From: Candidatus Amesbacteria bacterium
GTDB lineage: Bacteria > Patescibacteriota > Microgenomatia > CAZETR01 > Amesbacteraceae
NCBI GenBank assembly: GCA_030681075.1
Contig: JAUXUE010000035.1
Span: 1-8,763 of the forward strand
Length of the DNA stretch: 8,763 bases
Direction of reading: 5' to 3'
Part shown: piece after piece, positions 1-5,091 of the stretch
Layout: each line of letters begins with the position of its first letter
Numbering within the stretch: the stretch's first letter is position 1
Position numbers and translations under genes: made by a program
Notes under the pieces: model-generated
Seen by the model: the letters and a program-made list of their open reading frames with translations, nothing else
The model's database searches: none
What the model was told of the DNA's origin: nothing

Positions 1-915
1 CCTTGCCCCATAACCCTGAAACAATAAAATTATTATGACTATGATTGGCTTTAGTGTCAGGACAAAAATAGAGAGTAATATAGCAATCAACCAATTTGCA
101 CCGATTTGGGTCAAAGAAACTCCGGCACCGAGTGATATAAAAAATAAAGTCAGGAAAAAGTCTCGTAATGGGCGGATACGGGAGGATATTTGTAGATGCT
201 CGGTGGACCCGGCCAAAGCCAGTCCTGCCAAAAATCCCCCTATTTCGGCAGTAAAACCGATTAGAGGTGATGAAACCAAGGCTGCCACAGCCAAGCACCA
301 AGCTAGAGTACCTACAAACAATAATTCAGTCGATTGACCAAGCCAGGCTGTGACTTTGGGCATGATGCGGACCACTACAAACGAAAAAATCGAAACCAAA
401 ACTATACCTTTGATTCCTGTCAAGACAAAATTTCCAGATCCTGCCAAAAATATCATGGCTCCAATGGCCACAAAATCTTGAACTAGGAGAATTCCCACTG
501 TCAATTTTCCATAGAGACTAGCCAAATCTTTTTTTTCTGTCAGAAGTTTTACGACGACGATAGTACTACTAAATGCGAGGCCTAGACCAATATAGGCCGA
601 TCCCGAAATCCAAGTACCAAGACCAAATGTAAACAATACTTGGGCAATACCCGAAAACATTGCAGTTCTACCTACTTGCTTGAGCTCAGAAATGGGAAGT
701 TCAAGACCGACTAAAAACAATAAGAGAGTCACGCCTAATTGGCCTGAGAAACCCAATAATTCGTGGACATTGGCAAGTCCAGTAAATCCAAGAGCCGAAA
801 GGATAATGCCAGATATTGCATAGCCAAGAAGCAACGGCTGCCGGAAAATCCGGGCAATTGCTCCCCCAATGGCAGCCGCAGCAGCTAGGACTGCTAATCC
901 TTCAAAAATGGACAT
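1..915 (-). CDS. Kef-type cation/proton antiporter (CPA2), 3' end cut by window edge
   Basis: I translated this by hand: 305 codons without a stop from ATG at 915 to the left edge, so the C-terminus is missing. The protein is strongly hydrophobic, with about ten membrane helices visible. CPA2/Kef landmarks are clear: LLLFLVGLELP near 64-74, FSSTIVVVKLL at 115-125, the ion-binding Gln-Asp at 146-147 (VQDFVAI), the GFTAEIGGFLAGLALA helix at 220-235, the IRPLRDFF loop at 247-254 and a conserved Lys-Pro at 289-290. Family members exchange H+ for K+ or Na+ across the inner membrane. Whether a C-terminal TrkA-N/RCK regulatory domain follows cannot be seen. The start lies 4 bp after the stop of the pseudouridine synthase, so it is probably the last visible gene of a four-gene operon. 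There is no clear Shine-Dalgarno sequence. The family call is firm; the ion is not known. Confidence 0.93.
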   Translation of the reverse strand, partial: MSIFEGLAVLAAAAAIGGAIARIFRQPLLLGYAISGIILSALGFTGLANVHELLGFSGQLGVTLLLFLVGLELPISELKQVGRTAMFSGIAQVLFTFGLGTWISGSAYIGLGLAFSSTIVVVKLLTEKKDLASLYGKLTVGILLVQDFVAIGAMIFLAGSGNFVLTGIKGIVLVSIFSFVVVRIMPKVTAWLGQSTELLFVGTLAWCLAVAALVSSPLIGFTAEIGGFLAGLALAGSTEHLQISSRIRPLRDFFLTLFFISLGAGVSLTQIGANWLIAILLSIFVLTLKPIIVIIILLFQGYGAR

Positions 916-919
916 TAAT

Positions 920-1609
920 CTAGTGTAGCATAGATTGAAGATTTTCTGGAAGCTCCGAAGTATACATTACTTCTTGATTTGAAATTGGATGGATAAAAGT
1001 TAGGGATTTGGCGTGCAAGAATAGGCGGGGGCAGAATTTGAGATCATCGGCCAGAGATTTTTGCCAACCGTAGATAGGGTCAGAAACTATTGGGTGATGG
1101 AGGTGCTGCATATGGACACGAAGTTGATGAGTTCTTCCAGTATGTGGCGAAAGCTCCAACAATGAAAATTGTAAATTGAAAATTGAAAATTCGCGGATGA
1201 CTTTCCATTCTGTAATTGCAGTGCGGGACAGATTTGTGGATACTGCAAATTTGCGAGAATCTTTGGGATGACGGTCGATGGGAGCTGAAATAATCCCGGA
1301 TGACTCTGACATTTTGCCATGAACCAAGGCCCAATAAGTTTTTTTGGTTTTACGTTCGAGAAACTGCAATTTTAATTTTTCATAGGCTTCTTCTGTCTTG
1401 GCCAAGACCATCACCCCACTCGTATCTTTATCAAGTCTGTGCACCACTCCCCCTTTTTGAGCAAATTCTGTATTTCCAGAAATAATATTGTATTTAGAAG
1501 TAAACCAAGATTGTATTGTTTCTGATTTAACAGTATTGGCATTATTTACAATCACTCCGTAAGGTTTATCAATGACGCAGATTGCTTCATCCTCGAAAAT
1601 TATATTCAT
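920..1609 (-). CDS. RluA-family rRNA/tRNA pseudouridine synthase
   Basis: This 229-aa protein carries the RluA-family catalytic signature HRLDKDTSG at 57-65, with Asp60 as the expected nucleophile. The family's conserved Tyr follows in KTYWALVHGKM (90-100), and then the GRTHQLRVHMQHLHHPIVSDPIYG block at 158-181. Such enzymes isomerise specific uridines in 23S rRNA or tRNA to pseudouridine. There is no N-terminal S4 RNA-binding domain, so it resembles the short RluA/TruC-like forms more than RluC or RluD, and the target cannot be assigned. The ATG overlaps the TGA of the upstream zinc-finger gene (ATGA), which indicates translational coupling. An oddity is a stretch at residues 141-149 (FSIFNLQFS) encoded by four tandem AT-rich heptamers, which lengthens the strand before LLELSPHTGR. 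Family certain, substrate unknown. Confidence 0.95.
   Translation of the reverse strand: MNIIFEDEAICVIDKPYGVIVNNANTVKSETIQSWFTSKYNIISGNTEFAQKGGVVHRLDKDTSGVMVLAKTEEAYEKLKLQFLERKTKKTYWALVHGKMSESSGIISAPIDRHPKDSRKFAVSTNLSRTAITEWKVIREFSIFNLQFSLLELSPHTGRTHQLRVHMQHLHHPIVSDPIYGWQKSLADDLKFCPRLFLHAKSLTFIHPISNQEVMYTSELPENLQSMLH
1165..1192. repeat. Four tandem AT-rich heptamers inside the pseudouridine synthase gene
   Basis: On the plus strand there are four consecutive 7-bp units: AAAATTG, TAAATTG, AAAATTG, AAAATTC. On the coding (minus) strand they encode most of FSIFNLQFS at residues 141-149. The unit length is not a multiple of three but the reading frame stays open. It looks like a slippage-prone microsatellite or a small repeat that expanded within a surface beta-strand or loop. 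Confidence 0.8.
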
Positions 1610-1992
1610 TTTTCTTTGAGCTTTTCACACGAAACGCAAAGTGTACTCTCGGGCAGGATCATAAGGCGGTCAGTATCAATAAACTTGCCACAGCGTTCAC
1701 ATAGTCCGTACTTACCCAATTTAATCCTGGCCATAGCTTTTCGGATTTGAATAATACTTCTATCCATCGCTTGCTTGAGTGCCGAGACTCTCATGTGACC
1801 AGTTTGTTCAGCAGCATCTGTATCTACCGCAGCATTATCGTCTACTCTAGATCGATCAGAAAACGGGTCTTCGACATCCAGCTCAGCTTTCCGCTTCTCT
1901 AGCTTATTTAGCTCTTGATCGAGATGGTTTTGCACTGGTTCTAAGACTTCCTTGGGATAACTTACTGATTTTGTACTTTTCTTTGTGGCCAT
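1606..1992 (-). CDS. DksA/TraR-type C4 zinc-finger protein
   Basis: This 128-aa protein has an acidic, helical middle and a C-terminal zinc finger with Cys98-x2-Cys101 and Cys119-x2-Cys122 (CERCGKFI ... LCVSC), the DksA/TraR pattern. A Lys-rich N-terminus and probable coiled-coil segments (about 14-40 and 66-92) flank a turn rich in Asp (EDPFSDRSRVDD, 41-52), comparable in position to the acidic tip with which DksA reaches the RNA polymerase secondary channel. That role is established for E. coli DksA but is inferred here. It overlaps the upstream membrane-protein gene by 31 bp and the downstream pseudouridine synthase by 4 bp, so all are probably on one transcript. The ATG at 1992 is preferred because it gives a normal Lys-rich N-terminus; no Shine-Dalgarno is visible. 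It may be a general DksA-like regulator rather than DksA proper. Confidence 0.9.
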   Translation of the reverse strand: MATKKSTKSVSYPKEVLEPVQNHLDQELNKLEKRKAELDVEDPFSDRSRVDDNAAVDTDAAEQTGHMRVSALKQAMDRSIIQIRKAMARIKLGKYGLCERCGKFIDTDRLMILPESTLCVSCEKLKEK

Positions 1993-2543
1993 ACGAATTT
2001 ATAACCCGAAAGTAAATAAATTGCAACTAGACAAATGGAAAACATCCAGACTCCTATCCATTGGTCTAGCGTCAAGCTTCCCAAGTATACTCCTGTAGGA
2101 CTGATAAAAGCAATGAATATGCGTACTACACTCCAGCCCGCCAATCCCACCAGCCCCACCAACCCCGGCTTTCCACTTTTGTACCAAGTAAATTGTCTGT
2201 AGAAACGCTTAAGTAACATCACTCCAATATAGATTATTACGAGTGGCCACAGTGGAATTGCAAGAGCTCCCACCAACAGACCGCATGGCACCAAGACATC
2301 TAGCCATTCACCAATATTCCAGCGGTGCTTTTTGGACCACCAAATTAAAAATATTAGAGCTGGGAACATTACCCCCCATTCTCGTATTAGTAAAGCGTAT
2401 CCCGTTATTAATCCTACCAGTCCAAGCAAACTCATAAAGGTCAATATTTCTTCTTCGTCATAATCATTTTTCAAATTTTTCCAAACTACATAGGTAGTCC
2501 AGAGAAATCCGAGAGCCAGAATTGCAGTTTTCAATCCTATCAT
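1962..2543 (-). CDS. Degenerate Lgt-like (prolipoprotein diacylglyceryl transferase-related) membrane protein
   Basis: With the start at ATG 2543 this is a 193-aa polytopic membrane protein with roughly six helices. The C-terminal half lines up by eye with the Lgt core: GEWLDVLVP at 79-86, PLWPLVIIY at 97-105, a Gly-rich GKPGLVGLVGLAGW at 124-137, Arg141, and LGSLTLDQWI at 154-163 (Lgt proteins have a similar LG-LT-GQ stretch before the last helix). However, the Lgt signature loop (Arg-x-Gly-Asn-Phe-x-Asn-x-Glu) that should sit between the LD-x-x-x-P segment and the P-x-P-x-x-Y segment is absent, and the N-terminal His-Gly motif is not seen. It is therefore either a reduced, non-catalytic relative or a diverged membrane protein. 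An earlier in-frame Met at 2642 would overlap the divergent gene and precede the promoter, so 2543 is chosen. The relationship is by eye only. Confidence 0.6.
   Translation of the reverse strand: MIGLKTAILALGFLWTTYVVWKNLKNDYDEEEILTFMSLLGLVGLITGYALLIREWGVMFPALIFLIWWSKKHRWNIGEWLDVLVPCGLLVGALAIPLWPLVIIYIGVMLLKRFYRQFTWYKSGKPGLVGLVGLAGWSVVRIFIAFISPTGVYLGSLTLDQWIGVWMFSICLVAIYLLSGYKFVWPQRKVQNQ
2137..2166 (-). other. Putative G-quadruplex motif in the Lgt-like coding strand
   Basis: On the minus strand four G-tracts (GGGG, GGGG, GGG, GGG) are separated by loops of 5, 5 and 6 nt, which meets the usual G3+N1-7 definition. It lies in the mRNA-sense strand of the Lgt-like gene and encodes repeated Gly-Leu-Val/Ala triplets. 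Whether it folds is unknown; it may simply reflect Gly codons in a membrane helix. Confidence 0.55.
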
Positions 2544-2551
2544 GCTAAAAT
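2522..2551 (+). promoter_or_regulatory. Candidate promoter for the 153-aa membrane protein
   Basis: TTGCAG (2522-2527) and TAAAAT (2546-2551) are separated by 18 bp. The -10 ends 9 nt before the ATG at 2561, which predicts a leader of zero to a few bases. The -35 lies inside the oppositely oriented Lgt-like gene, so the two promoters overlap in a 17-bp spacer. Confidence 0.45.
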
Positions 2552-2558
2552 AATACCA
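2550..2558 (-). promoter_or_regulatory. Extended -10 promoter for the minus-strand operon, probably leaderless
   Basis: On the minus strand TGG-TATTAT forms an extended -10 element (TGn plus 4/6 to TATAAT) ending 6 nt before the ATG at 2543. That spacing would put the transcription start at or next to the start codon. No good -35 is seen at the expected distance. Confidence 0.5.
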
Positions 2559-2560
2559 CA

Positions 2561-3022
2561 ATGTTAGAGTTACCTCATGTCCTAGTCGGTGCAGCCATTG
2601 GAGTAACTGTTTCCAATCCCGTGCTTTCTCTGCCGTTATCACTCCTTTCTCACTTCGCGACAGATTATCTTCCCCATTGGAATCCGCATATTAATACTGA
2701 AATCAAAAAATATGGCTCAATTACCCAACAATCGCTTTTGATTCTAGCCGCCGATTCAGGCGGTGCTTTAGTTTTGGGCTCTTCTATCGCCTATCTCAAA
2801 TCTCAATCTCTATCGCAATTCCTTGTCATCATGGCTTGTTGTCTCATGGCAGTCCTTCCCGACGTCCTCGAAATCCCCTACTATTTTTTCAAACAAAAAA
2901 TTTCTTGGATGGAAAAACTTATTGATTTCCAGCGGGCGCATCAATGGAATGTCCCCGCTCTTTGGGGTGTTCTTGCTCAAATTATCGTTTCGCTAGGGGC
3001 TTTTTTTATAATCTTTACTTAA
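2561..3022 (+). CDS. Small polytopic membrane protein with His/Asp motif, function unknown
   Basis: This 153-aa protein has about three to four hydrophobic segments (roughly 5-30, 56-80, 85-107, 131-152). It shows an ordered set of potential metal ligands: His6 in ELPHVLVGAAIG, then SHFATDYLPHWNPH (30-43) with His31, Asp35, His39 and His43, LPD at 99-101, and His127. The H...SHxxxDxxPH arrangement recalls YdjM/DUF457-type membrane metal-dependent hydrolases, but the protein is short and the match is by eye. It is transcribed divergently from the Lgt-like operon with only 17 bp between start codons. Its last 8 bp overlap the end of efp on the other strand. No Shine-Dalgarno is present before the ATG, in keeping with a leaderless start. 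Coding status is secure because the frame fills the gap exactly; function is open. Confidence 0.8.
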   Translation: MLELPHVLVGAAIGVTVSNPVLSLPLSLLSHFATDYLPHWNPHINTEIKKYGSITQQSLLILAADSGGALVLGSSIAYLKSQSLSQFLVIMACCLMAVLPDVLEIPYYFFKQKISWMEKLIDFQRAHQWNVPALWGVLAQIIVSLGAFFIIFT

Positions 3023-3581
3023 CTCTTTCTGCGTAGCTTCCGTCACGAGTATCAACCATAATCTTCTCTCCTTCATTTATAAATAAAGGCACACGAACGG
3101 TCATACCGTTGTCCAAGACTGCTGATTTGTACATATTGGCAGCAGAGTTTCCCTTGATCCCAGGATCTGTTTCGGCGACTGTAAATTCCATCTTGGGAGG
3201 AAGTTCTATCCAGAGTGCCCGCTCTTCCCAAAACAAGATATTCACCAAAACATTTTCTTTGAGATAAACTCCGTTTTCAGCAGCAACATCTTTGGAAATT
3301 TCGACCTGCTCAAACGACTTTGGATCCATAAAGACATACTGAGCGGAGTCGAAGTATAAAAATTGCATTGGCCTGCGACTAGTATTGGCTTCTTCCACTT
3401 TGGCAGAATTGACGAAACTTTTGTCAGTTGTAGCACCAGATATCATATTCTTGGCTTTGATTTTGATAGTAGCTGATCCCCTGCCCATTTTGATATGTTC
3501 ATATTTTAGAGTCATATACAAAGCCCCGTCCATCAAAAACGTCATTCCATTTCTTAGTTCTTGTACACCTAGCATATTCAT
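3015..3581 (-). CDS. efp: Translation elongation factor P
   Basis: This 188-aa protein has the usual EF-P length and three-domain order: an N-terminal KOW-like domain (about 1-65), an OB domain (66-127) and a C-terminal OB domain (128-188). Recognisable blocks include RRPMQFLYFDSAQYVFMDPKSFEQ from residue 69, ETDPGIKGNSA in the third domain, and the ending VRVPLFINEGEKIMVDTRDGSYAERVK. EF-P rescues ribosomes stalled on polyproline by entering between the P and E sites. The tip loop reads HIKMGRGSA (29-37). The residue matching E. coli Lys34, which receives beta-lysine, is Arg34, and the preceding Pro is Met32. It starts 8 bp after the RNA methyltransferase and may share its transcript. ATG 3581 is used; a second ATG at 3575 is possible. 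Confidence 0.96.
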   Translation of the reverse strand: MNMLGVQELRNGMTFLMDGALYMTLKYEHIKMGRGSATIKIKAKNMISGATTDKSFVNSAKVEEANTSRRPMQFLYFDSAQYVFMDPKSFEQVEISKDVAAENGVYLKENVLVNILFWEERALWIELPPKMEFTVAETDPGIKGNSAANMYKSAVLDNGMTVRVPLFINEGEKIMVDTRDGSYAERVK

Positions 3582-3589
3582 AAGCGAAA

Positions 3590-4504
3590 TTATTTTAACA
3601 CAATTTTATAAATACTAGCTGGTTTCCCTGAAACTAGTATTTTAAAAACCTTTAATATTTTTAGATTCTTATGTTGTGACAATAATTCCTCCAAGTTTAT
3701 AAATCTACTCACCAATATTATCAGTACTCCATTATTATCTAGTATCTTCTCGCAAATAGACAAAAACCGATTATATAAATTTTCGATATCAACTTTTTCG
3801 TATATCCCCCACGGTGGATCAGTTACTATCTTATTTACTTTGAAATCAAATTTTTTACTAACTTCTCCAAAATCGCCCTCTTTAATAATATCAGTAGACA
3901 TAATTTTTTTGGATAATCCAACATTGACACGCATTCTAGCAATAGCCCCACTTCCTGCAAACGGATCCCAAAATATATCTTCTTTATTTGGTTCTGACAA
4001 ATGACATAATATCCAAGTTAATTGCGGCCTCAATTCACCTTTGGCTAGATTTTTATTGCTATCACTCGGAGAAATCCTTAAACCAAAATATCCATATCCA
4101 TTATCACGAACTAAACCAAATATTTCATCGTCTGGGCTGGTCCGATCGACTCGAAATGCCTTATCTATAAATAATTCCTCTAATTTTTCTAACAAATCAC
4201 CCCGTATTCCCTTTGCAATATTTTTGTCAGAAAATCTAATTCTGTAAGATCGATGTCTTTCGCTTGAAATAAGTCTAATTTTGTCTTTCAATGATTTATC
4301 ATTGAGAATATTTTTAGCCAACTCTTCTACTGAATTAATCTTATATTTTCCAAGAAGCAAATATACATTATTATACATTTGCATACTGAATTCTCCAGAA
4401 AATACAACAAAGCCCTCTTGTAGTTCAATTACATCTGATAATTGATCTATTACTATTTCCCCAATACCTGGGATAAATGTGGCAAAATATTGTTGGCTTT
4501 TCAT
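3590..4504 (-). CDS. THUMP/UPF0020-like SAM-dependent RNA methyltransferase
   Basis: This 304-aa protein has a C-terminal Rossmann methyltransferase with motif I DPFAGSG at 180-186 (SAM binding) and catalytic motif IV TDPPWG at 228-233, typical of N-methylation of RNA or DNA bases. GELRPQ at 156-161 corresponds to the conserved LRP block just before the methylase in UPF0020 proteins (RlmL N-terminal half, Trm14/TrmN). The N-terminus (YFATFIPGIGEIVIDQL, then ERHRSYRIRF near 82-91) fits the ferredoxin-like/THUMP region of that family. A role in modifying the guanine base of tRNA or rRNA is inferred. The gene is clearly more AT-rich than its neighbours (my count for 3601-3660 is 14 G/C of 60, against 32 of 60 in 5101-5160), which suggests transfer. 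It is divergent from tRNA-Leu and lies upstream of efp. A DNA methyltransferase is less likely, as no target-recognition domain is seen. Confidence 0.82.
   Translation of the reverse strand: MKSQQYFATFIPGIGEIVIDQLSDVIELQEGFVVFSGEFSMQMYNNVYLLLGKYKINSVEELAKNILNDKSLKDKIRLISSERHRSYRIRFSDKNIAKGIRGDLLEKLEELFIDKAFRVDRTSPDDEIFGLVRDNGYGYFGLRISPSDSNKNLAKGELRPQLTWILCHLSEPNKEDIFWDPFAGSGAIARMRVNVGLSKKIMSTDIIKEGDFGEVSKKFDFKVNKIVTDPPWGIYEKVDIENLYNRFLSICEKILDNNGVLIILVSRFINLEELLSQHKNLKILKVFKILVSGKPASIYKIVLK
3592..3600 (-). promoter_or_regulatory. Candidate internal extended -10 for efp
   Basis: On the minus strand TGT-TAAAAT lies across the last codons and stop of the methyltransferase gene and ends 10 nt before the efp ATG at 3581. 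It could give efp its own short-leader transcript. There is no convincing -35, and AT-rich codons could produce it by chance. Confidence 0.3.
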
Positions 4505-4518
4505 AATCTGGTGAATTC

Positions 4519-4527
4519 AGTATAATA
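4519..4527. promoter_or_regulatory. Near-symmetric divergent promoter core: tRNA-Leu (+) and methyltransferase (-)
   Basis: The 9-bp dyad GTATAATAC (4520-4528) holds a perfect consensus TATAAT for the plus strand at 4521-4526, ending 9 nt before the mature tRNA start. It also holds TATTAT for the minus strand (4527-4522), or TATACT at 4524-4519, ending about 14-17 nt before the methyltransferase ATG. Neither strand has a strong -35. The two polymerases could not bind at once. Confidence 0.55.
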
Positions 4528-4535
4528 CAAGTATT

Positions 4536-4623
4536 GTCGGGATGCTGAAATGGTATACAGTTCAGTCTCAAAAACTGATGGGCCGAAACGCCCGTGCGGG
4601 TTCGAGTCCCGCTCCCGACACCA
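4536..4623 (+). tRNA. tRNA-Leu (anticodon CAA), class II, CCA encoded
   Basis: I folded this by eye. The acceptor stem pairs GTCGGGA (4536-4542) with TCCCGAC (4613-4619), followed by discriminator A4620 and encoded CCA (4621-4623). The D stem is CTG/CAG (4545-4547 with 4558-4560). The anticodon stem TCAGT/ACTGA (4562-4566 with 4574-4578) encloses the loop CTCAAAA, giving anticodon CAA at 4569-4571 for UUG leucine codons. A long variable arm with a GGGC/GCCC stem (4580-4583 with 4590-4593) marks a class II tRNA. The T arm has stem GCGGG/CCCGC and loop TTCGAGT. All stems are fully paired. There is no intron. Confidence 0.96.
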
Positions 4624-4625
4624 AT

Positions 4626-4682
4626 GAGGGTTCCCCGCCTGCATCCCGCTAAGCGGGAAGCTTTGCGGGCAGGGACTCCCTC
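4626..4682. repeat. Long imperfect palindrome (REP-like element) just after tRNA-Leu
   Basis: A 57-bp stem-loop begins 3 bp after the tRNA CCA. Pairings are 4626-4630 with 4678-4682 (GAGGG/CCCTC), 4632-4635 with 4672-4675 (TCCC/GGGA), 4637-4642 with 4665-4670 (one G-T wobble), and an inner hairpin TCCCGC-taa-GCGGGA at 4644-4658. It is much more GC-rich than its surroundings. No T-tract follows, so it is not a standard rho-independent terminator. It could act as a REP/BIME-like repeat, an mRNA 3' stabiliser, or part of tRNA processing. Copy number elsewhere in the genome is unknown. Confidence 0.65.
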
Positions 4683-4698
4683 TCTCGGCACAAAGTAT

Positions 4699-5091
4699 AT
4701 GAAAATATTTGGTTGGATTGGAAAATTTATCTGGTGGATTGTAAAGTCCATTATTGGCTTTGTGGTAATGAATGTGGTTATCACAGTTCTGGTAATTGTC
4801 CTCGTTTGGAAGTTTGTACTCCCCCACACCCCGGATGGTTATCAGCCCAGTGTTAGTGAAATCCAGACAGCTTATCAGACATTTTCAGATTTATCGTCTG
4901 GTAAAACCAAATTGACCAAAGAACAGGAAATAAAACTTGCTCCACTAGCAACTGATATTTACAATCCCGCTAATCTAGCCAAGGCTTTAAATATTATTGA
5001 TCCGGTGACATTTAAAAATACAGATTATTGGACTGCACTATTAACCAAACTCGTCCCTCTCTATTCCCGCCTTTTGCCTTCCACAGAATAA
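4699..5091 (+). CDS. Small single-pass membrane protein, function unknown
   Basis: Starting at ATG 4699, this encodes 130 aa. A short amphipathic, Lys/Trp-containing N-terminus (MKIFGWIGKFIWWIVK) is followed by one strong membrane helix at about 17-40. A soluble C-terminal part of about 90 residues (from LPHTPDGYQP) is predicted outside the cell, with helices rich in Leu, Ala and Lys, and no Cys. I do not recognise the family. The open frame extends upstream to 4594, but that part reads through the tRNA and the palindrome, so the later ATG is chosen. There is no clear promoter directly before it, and readthrough from the tRNA promoter is possible. The last 31 bp overlap the end of dnaB on the opposite strand. 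Confidence 0.72.
   Translation: MKIFGWIGKFIWWIVKSIIGFVVMNVVITVLVIVLVWKFVLPHTPDGYQPSVSEIQTAYQTFSDLSSGKTKLTKEQEIKLAPLATDIYNPANLAKALNIIDPVTFKNTDYWTALLTKLVPLYSRLLPSTE

Noticed and set aside
35..337. Plus-strand open frame of 100 codons
   Set aside because: It is antisense to the Kef-type antiporter, whose conserved motifs are on the minus strand.
1165..1192. CRISPR-like or dispersed repeat array
   Set aside because: The units are 7 bp with no spacers; this is a simple tandem repeat.
2544..2642. Upstream in-frame start (ATG 2642) for the Lgt-like protein
   Set aside because: It would add a charged, non-membrane stretch, overlap the divergent gene by about 80 bp and lie upstream of the predicted promoter.
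2954..3010. Possible rho-independent terminator (GC-rich segment then T-run at 3001-3007)
   Set aside because: The bases before the T-run do not form a stable adjacent hairpin, and the T-run is coding (Phe codons).
4594..4698. N-terminal extension of the small membrane protein
   Set aside because: It translates the tRNA 3' half and the palindrome; the ATG at 4699 gives a normal membrane-protein start.
4620..4700. tRNA-linked attachment site or integrated element
   Set aside because: I found no repeat of the tRNA 3' end downstream and no integrase in the window.
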